A stretch of DNA of 64,000 nucleotides from Exophiala sp. HKRS030 (taxonomy: Eukaryota > Ascomycota > Eurotiomycetes > Chaetothyriales > Herpotrichiellaceae), in contig JAHWDD010000006.1 in assembly GCA_023897205.1 (NCBI GenBank), positions 372,001 through 436,000 of the forward strand. The letters are read 5' to 3'. Below the pieces are notes generated by a model. It ran no database searches. It was not told the origin of the DNA and saw nothing but the letters and a program-made list of their open reading frames with translations. Positions 11,898 through 22,051 of this stretch are shown here, in pieces. How positions within the stretch are numbered: position 1 is the first letter of the stretch; every line of letters begins with the position of its first letter. Made by a program: the position numbers and the translations under genes.

Positions 11898-12894
11898 GCA
11901 TCTCCCTCTTTTTGTACCCCTTGTACCCTTGTATACTACTTGAAGTACCTCTTTATTTTTGCCTTTTCGTACTTTTTTAAACCTTTTACCGCATTCGGAC
12001 CTTACTGGCCTGAGCTTCAACAGCAGAAAAGAAAACAAAAAAGGACAAGGCTGGTGAGGTAGGCAGTAGTACTACGGAGATGATTTCCATTGACTTTTTG
12101 CTTTCGACTTGTCTTTTTACCTTTGCCCTCCCTCTTTCTCGATTGACTGGCACTGACAACACTGACAACATTGACACCTTGACAGGTTCCAGGTAGGAAG
12201 GATCATCTTACTCCCTTCTTCTGTAAATCAGGACATTCTCGTCTCTCCATGGCATCGAACATTTCCACATCGACAAATCTAATCAAGTCCCCATGGATCT
12301 CTACAGAGAGTATTTCTACACCGACACCTTTTGTCCTTCTTCACCTTTTCCCCACCTTTTCTTGTCATGACTGAGCAAGAGGTCGGTCCAGACTCTCATT
12401 TACATCTATTGGATCCAGTACTGTCACTCTCTGGTGGTACCCAGAATTCGTATCACGGTCGACAATGGAAGCGGTGAAGACTGTCCAGTGCTTTGGCTAT
12501 GGGTGTGTTTTTTGGGGGGTTGAAAGGGTGAGAACCTTTCCGTCACCGACTTTCAGACATCTTACATGATACGCTACGAGTTTTACCATTACCTGAGGTC
12601 GTCACTTTGTCACTCGTCATTATGATTCGATCTCCCGGCGTCCGGTAGATGGGGAATCTACTCTATCTGAATCGGTTCAGTCGCGGGATCCGAACACTCC
12701 CCAGTGTTCCGTAACTCGTTCATATGGTTTTGTTTTTTTTCAAACTCGGTTCGTAAAAGTCAACTCGAACTCATTTCTGATGTTTTGGCTTTTGGTTTTG
12801 ACCTTGGGGGCTTTGACTTTTTTTCCTCTCTGAAAGTTGAGTTTTTAGGCAGAGGAGGTTGGGTTCACAGAGTATACTATGTGTATGTGTATCT

Positions 12895-12923
12895 GAGAGA
12901 GAGAGAGAGTGTGTGTGTGTGTG
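12895..12923. repeat. Compound (GA)n(GT)n microsatellite
   Basis: A GA run passes directly into a GT run in the intergenic region beyond the 3' end of TPS1. Confidence 0.85.
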
Positions 12924-13131
12924 CTGTAGATTTGTATGAGAGAGTATGTGAGTGAGGTTTCTGTGCATGTACATGTGGGATGTACTTCAGTTCACGTTTC
13001 TCATCCATTCATACCCATCTATCAATACACCATCAAACACCTCTGCTGATGACATTGTGACACACAAAGTCCCCCATGACATATATACTCGGACAGATAT
13101 TCCAGAAAACTTCGCCCGGTATTTATTCGTT

Positions 13132-14882
13132 TCAACTCGTCTCCCTTCGTAATAGTATACTTCTTCTTCTTCGTCTCCAAATAGGTCCGCAGTCTGGAGA
13201 GGGAGTGTTCTTCTTGGCCGCCTTGGTCACCTCGTAAGCCATGTCTCGAATGTGCGTGGCCGAGGCAGCGGCGGCCAGCGCCTTTGCCCTTGACCTTTTG
13301 AGATCCGATACAAAGGATTTACCCCAAACGGCACTATCAAGAAAGGTGTGTCAGTCATACGTTCTGCAAATCATGGGAGTTTGCGTGAAACCCAATTCCT
13401 CACCTTGATTTCTTCCAGACATACTCTTCCGATTTCTCATGGTTCACACTCCTCTCGTGCATCTCCATGGTCAACGCACGACCGAGGGCGTCGACGGTGC
13501 CGTTCACGTCCCACGGGTTGAACGAGACACTCCCTCGCAGGGCCTCGGCGGCCCCGGCGAATTCCGAGAGGAGCAAGACGCCACGTCGAAATCTCTGCGT
13601 GGCGACGTATTCGTACGAAACCAGGTTCATCCCGTCCCGGATCGACGAGACAAAACAGACGTCCGAGGCAGCGTACATGGTAATCGGTTCGTCAAAAGGG
13701 CACACTCTGATGTAGGAAGTGTACGGGTTTGTAGTCATCCGAACCTGGATTTATCGTCTAGTTTGAGACATTCTAGAGGGGCGTTTGTCACAGAGCGCGG
13801 AGGAACTCACCATATTTGGTGTTCAGCCGGTCGACCTGCCGATGAAGTTCATCCGCCAGTGCCTTGTAGTCCTTGACGGTTTCTCGACTAGGTACGGCGA
13901 CCTGAATCATCGTCACCAGACCTACCCAGGAAGGGTTTCGGTCGAGAATAGATTCCAGAGCTTTCAACTTTTGCGGGATACCCTTGATGTAGTCAAGTCT
14001 GTCCACGCCGATGATGAGTTTCGAGACCCTGTATCGGCTCCGGAACTTTTCGACTCTCTCGTCCACGTCGGGTTTCTGCACGTGTTCGACAAATTTAGGT
14101 ACGTCGATGCCGATAGGGTACACGCCGAGGTCGATGAAGTTACCGTCCCTCTGGATTCCGGAAGGGAACTGCTTGAACCCCAAATAGTCACCACAAATGC
14201 GCTTGAAGTTCTGGGCGTAAGCTTGGGTGTGAAAACCGAACAAGCGACACCGAAGGACGCCTTCGATAAGCTCCTCCCAGTGCGGCACAACCTTGAACAT
14301 GTCGGCCGTCGGGAAGGGAGTGTGTAGAAAGAAACCGATGGTGAGCTGTTTGCCTCTGTCGGCCGCCGCTTCGTACAACATGGTGGGCAAAAGCATGAGG
14401 TGGTAATCGTGGACCCAGACGACATCTCCCTCGTCGACCTCCTCCACCAGCTTGTCTGCAAAGGCCTTGTTGACTTTGCGATAGGCCTGCCATTCGTTCT
14501 GGTCAAAGCGTATGGCATTTGGTTGATAGTGCAGGAGTGGCCACATGGTCGAGTTCGAGAACCCATTGTCGTATAACTCGGCAACGTCGCCCGCCACTGG
14601 TACAGGAATGGCACCGTGATGCTGTCTTAGACTTTGGGCGATCTCTAGCTCCTCAGACTTGGGAATTTCGAGACCAGGCCATCCATACCATAGCATCTGG
14701 TTGTCGCGCTTGACACCACTTATGCCCGTCGCCAGACCGCCAGAAGATCTCTTGAACTCATATTTGCCGTCACTGCTTCTCTTCAAAGTGACAGGGAGGC
14801 GGTTAGAGACGACAATAAGACGTTGGTCGAATGGAAGGGTAGGTGGTGTAGAGGAACACGGAGTCGCTGGCGGTGTTTCCAT
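13132..14882 (-). CDS. TPS1: Trehalose-6-phosphate synthase (GT20), reading frame broken by +1 nt
   Basis: Cytosolic enzyme making trehalose-6-phosphate from UDP-glucose and glucose-6-phosphate. Exons are 14882-13811, 13744-13404 and 13333-13132; introns are GTGAGT...CCAG and GTGAGG...GATAG. Family motifs in order are RLIVVSNRLPVT, MLWYGWPGLE, HYQPNAIRFDQNEW, VWVHDYHLMLLP, GFFLHTPFPT, GVDRLDYIKGIPQKL, MYAASDVCFVSSIRDGMNLV and WGKSFVSDLKR. Exon 2 starts correctly (GSDDYKPVHFLHQSVPF) but then reads TTT TGA. The expected DEPITMYAASDV lies one base out of frame, so one T in a run of four (plus-strand A-run 13694-13697) is extra. Phase arithmetic agrees: exon 2 is 341 nt where 340 is needed. The C-terminus has about 50 residues beyond the usual end, Ala- then Arg-rich. 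It is either a disrupted gene, a sequence error or a recoding site. Confidence 0.85.
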
Positions 14883-15837
14883 GTCACGAGGGATTCAAGT
14901 ATGTTTCGTAACACTGAGTGCAAACAAAATTTCTGGGACCGTTAAGTCAGATAGAACTATCAGCACGCCTTTATACGTAGTATAACACCGAGAAGAATCG
15001 ATTTCCACGCTGCTCGGGTCAATGAACCGGCCCTGATCAATGATTGTCGGAGAGGGCAAAGTTGTCGTTTTCTGCCCTTCTTGCGTACCCTCGAAGAACA
15101 GGCAGTGAGGCTTGACCTAAGAGAGCACATGGTGTACGAAAAGACTGGATCTGCAAGGAACTGGCGCCGTGTAATCATCCACCATCGTTGCCGTGCCGGT
15201 GGAAGCGGTTCCAAGTGGTCGGGAGACTTACGGTACCTGGTTCGTATTTCCGCTCTGAGCTTTGCGTCGGTCAGCCCCATGTCACCAACAAGGCGGAAGA
15301 TTCGATGAACAAATCCATCATATGACGATGAAGTAGAGCAAGACGCCAGCGGGCTGGCATCATGTAGCTACGACCAGTCCAGGGGCAAGGCATTCTCCGT
15401 AAAATGACAAGCGATTGGGCGGGGAGTTCGGGGCGACGTATCTGATGCAAGATCTGCGACAAAGCCATGGGTCCTGAGGGAACGAAAGAGAGGACGTATG
15501 AACTCGTACTCGTAGCTACTGATAGCGTCGAGGAGAAAATTTCATGTTGTCTCCCCGTGTGTGGTCCGGGATTCCCGTACTGTACAATAAGCGGCCAAAG
15601 AGTCTTACGACAATGATTGGTTCGGACATCTTGACGTCGGAATCATCAAGGACTTATCTATCGGAGGCTCGTTCCGGTGGGCATTGAAGATGGTCTTTTC
15701 TCTAGCCAACAATATCTACGAATACTACGGAGCGACTTGTTCGTTTGATGCGAGTATTCTCCTCCCGGCTCTTTCGTCCATGGAAATGATCTTCCCAAGG
15801 ACATGAAAGTTGCCTCAGTGGACAGAGACTCGAACTA
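14883..15837. other. TPS1 upstream region and 3' flank of PGDH
   Basis: The 955 bases separate the TPS1 start from the PGDH stop; both genes are on the minus strand. Short ORFs show no family. One AGGGG pentamer (STRE-like) lies at 15381-15385, about 500 nt upstream of TPS1, which is weak evidence of stress control. Confidence 0.5.
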
Positions 15838-17736
15838 TTACAACGTCACACTGCTAACGTTCAACACACCCTTTGCATTCACAAGCTCCTGCTTGACATG
15901 CTCTCCAACCTCCTTGTCTACACCCAGGATCATCAGCGCTTCATTGGTCTCCTCAGCTGGCAAGGTCTTTGCGCTACTGGCGAACGTTGCCGGCGCCACG
16001 CTCATGAAATTAATATTCACACCCTCCTTACCCAGAATGCTTCCCACGAGTCCAATCTTGCCTGGTGAATCGTAATTGTGGCAAATCAACAGCGTTCCGT
16101 CAGGCACGAAGCTCGTCGAGAAGCGATCGACGCGTGAAATGAAGGGCGAATTGTCGCTACAATACCCTGCGATGATGTGTTGTTTGCTGGATGCCTGTCC
16201 TTCCGTCGCTCCCATGGTTGCCGTCCGAGCGTCATTCCCGGCACGATTTAGACTCGGTGCGCGTGAAGGACTCCTGGCCACGAGCGTGACGAGACTCGAG
16301 TAAGCCAGGGTGGTGGGGTCGCGACTCTTTTGTTCGTTGACAAAGATTCCTCGTTCCTTTGCCACCATCTCCGCGTTCACAATGTTCACATTGAAACCTT
16401 CAGCATCGGAGATGGGCGAGGTAAGACCCTTGATGAGTGCCGCAAAGAGTGGTTTCGTGCTGGACATCTGTGCAATTTCACCCTCGTAGACCAGATCAAA
16501 AGTATTCAGGTTGTGACCGACAGGCTGGGTTGGGGATGTAAAATGCTGGGTATAGAGGGATCCCATTCTGTTTTAATTGTTAAAGGCAAAGAGTTAGCCC
16601 AGATGGACGAAACGTAACCTCGCTCGATGAACCGTGGGGGTACTTACTTCTCAACAAGTTTCACAAAAGGCTGAAGCGTCTTGTACTCCGCCGGCAGAAT
16701 GATGGGCGCATTGACAGCACTCCTGGGCAAATCTCCTGCGAGAATCTGCAGGACCTGCTCGCATACGTCGATGGACACATTCTCTTGGGCTTCGACCGTA
16801 CTTGCGCCGAGATGTGGTGTGGCGATACATCTGGGATGTGCAATAAGCTTCCCGGCCACACTGTCTGGCGCTGGGGGTTCGGTAGTGAACACATCGATCG
16901 CCGCACCAGCTATTTGTCCGCTCTCAAGGGCCGCCAGGAGGGCGACTTCGTCAACAATACCACCTCTCGCGACATTGAGGATGCGCGCACCCCGTTTCAT
17001 GGTGTCAAGCTCAGACGAGGACAGCATACCACGTGTCGAAGCAAGCATCGGGGTGTGAATGGTGAGGAAGTCGACTTGAGGGAGAAGGGCCGCGAGCGAG
17101 TCAACGAGGGTGACGTTAGCAGCGGTTGCAACAGCCGCAGAAGCATACGGGTCAGCGGCGACAACGTTCATGCCGAGTCCACGAGCCATGCGTGCCACAA
17201 TGAGGCCAACTACCCAGCTGTGTCAGTCTTTTGTTGTAGAGCCAGGCCGCCGATGAAATACCTTTGCCCAAACCAACCACTCCAAGTGTCTTTCCTTTGA
17301 CTTCGACCCCCACCAGTCGACTTCTTTCCCACTTTCCAGCTTTGACACTGGCGCAAGCATCAGGCACGTTCCGAGCCATACTCATTAGTAACGCGATGGT
17401 GTGCTCTGCAGCAGCCTGAATATTTCCACTGGGGGAATTGACAACGACAATGCCCAATCTCGTAGCCGCAGGAACGTCGACATTGTCGACACCGACACCG
17501 GCACGAGCAACGACCTTGAGTTTTCGCGCAGCATGGAGCACATCGGCTGAGACTTTTGTCTCGGAGCGGACAAGTAGAGCATCATAGTCTGGGATGATCT
17601 CGATGAGTTGCTCTGGCGTCAAGCCTTTCTTTTCGTCGACGTCTAGCGTTTGGCGAAGAAGTGCGAGACCGTCCTGGGAGAGTTTCTCAGGACAAAGAAC
17701 GCGGGGACGAGCATTGTGTCCATTCGGAGCTGCCAT
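15838..17736 (-). CDS. D-3-phosphoglycerate dehydrogenase (long form with ACT domain)
   Basis: Catalyses the NAD-dependent first step of the phosphorylated serine pathway, 3-phosphoglycerate to 3-phosphohydroxypyruvate. Exons are 17736-17262, 17209-16648 and 16567-15838, giving 588 aa; introns are GTATTT...GGTAG and GTAAGT...ACAG. Order of features: substrate-binding N-terminus (RPRVLCPEKLSQDGL, LLVRSETKVSADV, ARAGVGVDNVD), NAD-binding loop (LGVVGLGKVG, split by intron 1), NVARGGIVDE with the catalytic Arg region, and TPHLGAST with the catalytic His. An intervening regulatory domain follows, then a C-terminal ACT domain (GTLLICHNYDSPGKIGLVGSIL), which usually gives serine feedback. The length fits the long type, about 90-120 residues larger than yeast Ser3/33. 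Confidence 0.93.
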
Positions 17737-18311
17737 TATTGCGAACGTTGGCGAATTTGGAAGAGAGAGTAAGTGACTCGAAACGTAATGGCGGTGTCAC
17801 AGGCTATTAAGACACGTGTATGTATGGCAACCTGGTCGAACGATTTCTAGCACTTTTATTTGCGACGCCGAGGGGAATAGAAGTGAAAGAACCGAGAGCT
17901 CCTTGAGAACCAATTTTATGTATTCCTTTTTGTCCCAAATACAGACAACTTTGAGCAACAAAATGCAAGCAAGTGAGAGAAACGGTGGTACATATTTTTG
18001 AGCCAGTAGAAGACAAGAGAGTCGAGCACACATTCTCTCACCCCATTGATTCAATTTTCTGCGTCAGCTGCAAAGGATAATCCAACCAGATCACAGCAGG
18101 GAGACGGAGGAACTGACAAGCCAAATGAAGGGTGTTGGGGGGAGGAACGCGGGGGCATCGAAGTGGCCGATGTCGCTGCCCCACGATTCCCTCGCGCCCC
18201 CAATAGGCACCCGGATCTGATCTGGGGAAAAAAAGAACACACAACATCGGCCGTAAAACGCTGACGATCAACACGCAGTACCACAAACTTGGAAAACATA
18301 TCATTCTGAGC
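17737..18311. other. Intergenic region between PGDH start and the transhydrogenase 3' end
   Basis: The 575 bases act as the PGDH promoter side. No ORF above 90 codons with recognisable content and no RNA gene was seen. Confidence 0.55.
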
Positions 18312-19793
18312 CTAGTATTCCAGAGACTGCTCGAATAAGCCTCGCAGCTGCTCTCGTTCCTGGTTGACTTCCTCGCTCAAACTGGGCGCCAGCATCAAAA
18401 CTCGTTTCTGGGGCAAGGTACCTTCGACCAAATCATCAATGCTCTCCTTCGTGAAACCCAGGGGCTTCAATCCTCGAGGCTGATCTCCAAGCTTGATCAG
18501 GAACTCAGCAAGTGCCTCACTGAGGATTTCTCCCGCACTTTCCTTCTTGACGTTGGAAATGTCCTTGCCAAAGCACTCGGCGGCTGCCAGATGTCGGTCA
18601 GGATTGCTGGGTCCGGTGAATTTGAACACTGCTGGTGCCGTCACAGCGACACTGACACCGTGAGGGATGATTGGCGTCTCAATCTGGTATCCTGAATGCT
18701 TGTAGCCGGGGTTTTGGCCGCTGATGGGATAACTCATGCCATGACAGAGATGCACGCCTGCGTTGCCGAAGCCGACACCAGCAAGCGTGGCGGCGAGCAA
18801 CATCTCGCTCTGTGCCTCGAAATCCTCGGGATCCTTAGTGGCTCGTGGTAGGTATTTCACCGTGGAGTGCAAAGCCTTCAGGGAGAAGATGTCGGAAATT
18901 GGGTTGGCACCTTGGTATGCTGGTCGGTTAATCGGGTTCGTGGGTCTTGGAGATCTCTCGTGATATGGAATGGCAGTCCAAGACTCGAGCGAATGGCAGA
19001 GCACGTCCAGACCTGACGAGGCGTGTACAGCAGAAGGCATTGTTCGGGTGTTCAGAGGATCACAAATACCCAGCGTTGGCTTGAGGTTTCTGTGCGCAAT
19101 GCCAGTCTTTGCTCGCTTCTCTACCAGGTCGAAGATTGCTGTCCCGGTAGTCTCGGAGCCCGTGCCTGCGGTAGTGGGCACAGCGACAAGAGGCTTCAGC
19201 TTCTTAGTGATGGGCAGACCCTTTCCCAGAGGAGCGTTGACAAAGTCCAGAAAGTCTGCTTCAGGATAGCAAGTGTACAGGTTCATCAGCTTGGCTGTGT
19301 CAATGACCGAGCCACCTCCCACCGCGAGGAACGCATCTGGTTGGTATGGTTTGGCAAAAGCGATGGCATCTTTTACGGAGCTGTCTTTGGGTTCCACACG
19401 GCACTTGTCGTATACTGTGAACTCGATCCCTTCGGCGTTGAGTCCCTCAATCACCTGCTTCATTGCATTCAACTTGGACACGTTCCCATCCGTCACCACG
19501 CAGACCCGCTTAGCGCCCATATTCTTCATGTCCATGCCCACCTCTTTTGTGCAACCCGGTCCAAAGCGAATAGAGGAAGCTGCCATCTCAAAAGCATATT
19601 CTTTTGTTCGCGAATAGTCGATCGGAGTGGCCAGTCTTCGCTTGGCTTCACCGAATACAGAGGGAGCATGATGGAAGTTGGGGTTCGAATGGCAGGGACA
19701 ATTTGGAGGGTGACCATATTGAATGGCTCGCAGCAGAGAGGTCGACCTCTGTGCAGCTGACCTTGCAACTCGAATTGCCGGTGAGAAGGACAT
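18312..19793 (-). CDS. Hydroxyacid-oxoacid transhydrogenase (ADHFE1-like, iron-dependent ADH family), mitochondrial
   Basis: A single exon encodes 493 aa. Start chosen at 19793 (MSFSPAIRVARSAAQRSTSL); upstream codons in the same frame lack a better ATG context. The Arg/Ser-rich N-terminus looks like a mitochondrial presequence. Family motifs include AFEMAASSIRFGPGCTKEVG, VVTDGNVSKL, FLAVGGGSVIDTAK, VAVPTTAGTGSE (nucleotide loop), SAVHASSGLDVLCHSLES and GVGFGNAGVHLCHGMSYP, the last two supplying the metal-binding Asp/His residues. The family converts 4-hydroxybutyrate plus 2-oxoglutarate to succinic semialdehyde plus 2-hydroxyglutarate. The gene is divergent from glyoxalase I, so the two may share control, though that is inference. 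Confidence 0.9.
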   Translation of the reverse strand: MSFSPAIRVARSAAQRSTSLLRAIQYGHPPNCPCHSNPNFHHAPSVFGEAKRRLATPIDYSRTKEYAFEMAASSIRFGPGCTKEVGMDMKNMGAKRVCVVTDGNVSKLNAMKQVIEGLNAEGIEFTVYDKCRVEPKDSSVKDAIAFAKPYQPDAFLAVGGGSVIDTAKLMNLYTCYPEADFLDFVNAPLGKGLPITKKLKPLVAVPTTAGTGSETTGTAIFDLVEKRAKTGIAHRNLKPTLGICDPLNTRTMPSAVHASSGLDVLCHSLESWTAIPYHERSPRPTNPINRPAYQGANPISDIFSLKALHSTVKYLPRATKDPEDFEAQSEMLLAATLAGVGFGNAGVHLCHGMSYPISGQNPGYKHSGYQIETPIIPHGVSVAVTAPAVFKFTGPSNPDRHLAAAECFGKDISNVKKESAGEILSEALAEFLIKLGDQPRGLKPLGFTKESIDDLVEGTLPQKRVLMLAPSLSEEVNQEREQLRGLFEQSLEY

Positions 19794-20694
19794 TGTGGAA
19801 AATGCTGAGGTTCGAAGAGAAGGACAAGGTGCGGGATCAGGCGTATGGGCAGAGAGGAGATGCTTTACTTCCACTGACAGACTCGCGACCCTTTCAGTTT
19901 CTTCACAATGACACTGGGAGACGAAGCAGGATATAATACATAAGAAGGCAGTCAAGACGCGAGTAGCAAGCAACAGAAAAGGCCAATGGGAAAGTGATTG
20001 ACAGGACTAGACTGAGAGGAGAATGGAGGAGGCGGAGGAGGGCCGAGGTCTGCTACTCGTACACAAGATTGTGGGGGAAGTGGGAGCTTTCCCGGGGCTG
20101 TGGTTGGGCATCAGCAATGCCTAAACAAGCTGTGGACGCCCTTGGTTCGATGTTGCAGGGTTTGTCATCGGCTTCAAACCGAACGCTCTCCGTGCCAGGA
20201 GGTGATGAAGAAGAAGTGCGACGGGACAATACACTAAAGACGGGAAATGCTTGATACACAGGCTGAAGGGGAGGGGAAGAAGTCCGACGAGCACTGGGAG
20301 AATTTGGTAAGACGATACCGGATTTGTCTGACGATGCTTGACATGCTGTATCTCTTCGCCATGGTAGCTTGTCAAGAACCTGTCAGACACCATCTCTCGT
20401 TCTGCCGCATGTTTCGGTGCAGAATGTGCCGTTCTGCCCCTCTTTGGGCCCTTTTAACTCGTGCAACGTTCCCCCCCTCGCGAGCTCTACTAATTTATGC
20501 CCCACGTCATTGCTTGATTTCATCACCACCGACAATGAGAGGGAATGAAGACACCAAAATGCTCCCATTGACTCGTACGGAGATACTCCGCCTGCCTGCG
20601 ATACCCATAAAGTGCATTCGTGTTCCTGTTCTTACTGACATTTCGTCAATCATGCAAACTTTTTCTCTTTGATATAATCTTCTCTTGAAAGCCC
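19794..20694. promoter_or_regulatory. Divergent promoter region between transhydrogenase and glyoxalase I
   Basis: The 901 bases lie between two divergent start codons. Contents are purine-rich GGAGG tracts near 20020-20045, a CCCCT (STRE-like) pentamer near 20437, and a TACGGAGATACTCCG imperfect palindrome near 20576-20590. No ORF here is convincing. Confidence 0.5.
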
Positions 20695-21863
20695 ATGATC
20701 TCTCGTGTAACAGCTCGATTACAACAGTTAGCCGGTCTCTTTCCCGTATCCGCATCCCGAATAAATTCACCTCTGTCAACAATCACACCCACAAAAACAT
20801 ACACCACGATGGTCGACCATTCGAAATGGAAGTTCAACCATACCATGCTGCGGGTGAAGGATCCCCAGAAGTCACTCGAGTACTACAAACTACTTGGCCT
20901 GAGTCTGGTCAACAAACTCGAATTTCCGGATAACAAGTTTGACCTGTACTTCTTGGGTAAGTCTCTTCGTACTCAAACATGGCGTAGAACTTATTATAGC
21001 TACGCGTTTAAAAACACTTTGCTGACCGATTCATAGCCTACGATGGTCCTCACTCAGCCTCTCCAGGCAGCCACTGGACTGACCGTGAAGGTGTCCTCGA
21101 GCTCACCCACAACTATGGTACGGAGAGCGACGCCAACTTTACCATCAACAACGGCAACAAAGACCCACACAAGGGGTTTGGACACATTTGTGTGAGCGTG
21201 GACAATCTCCAAGCCGCGTGCCAGAGGATCGAGGATGCGGGCTACAAATTCCAGAAAAAACTCACGGATGGGCGCATGCGGAGTATCGCGTTTGCCCTTG
21301 ACCCCGACGGGTACTGGGTCGAGATAATCGGGCAAAAGAACGTTGACGAGACAAAGGACATCACCACGACCGACACTTCGGCATACCGATTTAACCACAG
21401 CATGATCCGCGTCAAGGACCCGGAGAAGAGTCTGAAATTCTACCAAGATGTCATGGGTATGACTCTCCTCCGTACTTCGGAGCAAAAGGAGGCCAAGTTC
21501 ACACTGTACTTCCTCGGATACCCCGGCGACTTTGCCATTCCCAAGCCAGAAGATACCCCGAACGGAGTCAACCCTCTGGCTCAGAAGGAAGGGTTGCTGG
21601 AGTTGACCTGGAACTACGGCACAGAGACACAAGAAGGCAAAGTCTACCACAACGGCAACGATGAACCTCAAGGATTTGGACACATCTGCATCAGTGTCGA
21701 TGACCTTGACAAGGCATGCCAGTTCATGGAGGATAAACAGGTGAACTGGAAGAAGCGGTTGACCGATGGCAGGATGAAGAATGTGGCCTTTGTTCTGGAC
21801 CCGGATGACTACTGGATCGAGATCATCCAGAATGAGAAGCTGAAGAAAACTAGCGATTGGTAG
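20695..21863 (+). CDS. Lactoylglutathione lyase (glyoxalase I), two-domain, possible dual targeting
   Basis: Converts the methylglyoxal-glutathione hemithioacetal to S-lactoylglutathione. Exons are 20695-20956 and 21037-21863, giving 362 aa; the intron is GTAAGT...CATAG with a CTGAC branch site, and it rejoins as [11 protein letters not shown]. Two tandem glyoxalase/VOC domains are seen. Domain 1 begins [19 protein letters not shown] and ends [13 protein letters not shown]; domain 2 begins [19 protein letters not shown] and ends [13 protein letters not shown]. The metal-ligand positions (His of FNHTM/FNHSM, Glu of LELTHN/LELTWN, His of GFGHIC, Glu of WVEII/WIEII) are present in both. The 38-residue leader ([14 protein letters not shown]...) is presequence-like. 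A second in-frame ATG at 20809 ([12 protein letters not shown]) gives the usual cytosolic start. Confidence 0.93.
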
Positions 21864-22051
21864 TTTCAGGTTCAGTAAGAGATAACACTTGACTTCCAAC
21901 GAGAACAACTGTACAAGATATGGACTTCAAGAACGATTTGCAATTCGACTGCCAAGCCTCGCTTCTCACGAGATGCGGTTGCCTCGTTTGCCTTTCGTTG
22001 TCTCGTATTCCCTCCCACTATTTTTCCAACTGCACTTCCATATGCTGATGA

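Larger units (their letters stand above)
9674..13131. other. Large convergent intergenic region, simple-repeat rich, no gene seen
   Basis: The 3.46 kb between the 3' ends of the Zn2Cys6 gene and TPS1 contain no ORF above about 134 codons and none with recognisable motifs. It holds two copies of the CGGAGTA motif (9751, 9803), (CAT)n at 10877-10894, GCAT repeats at 11307-11325, a C-run near 11433, (CT)n at 11860-11893 and GA/GT runs at 12895-12923. No tRNA, rRNA or transposon terminus was recognised. Confidence 0.55.

Noticed and set aside
19794..19973. N-terminal extension of the transhydrogenase ORF
   Set aside because: Family-like mitochondrial N-terminus begins at 19793; the extension reads as leader sequence without a suitable ATG.
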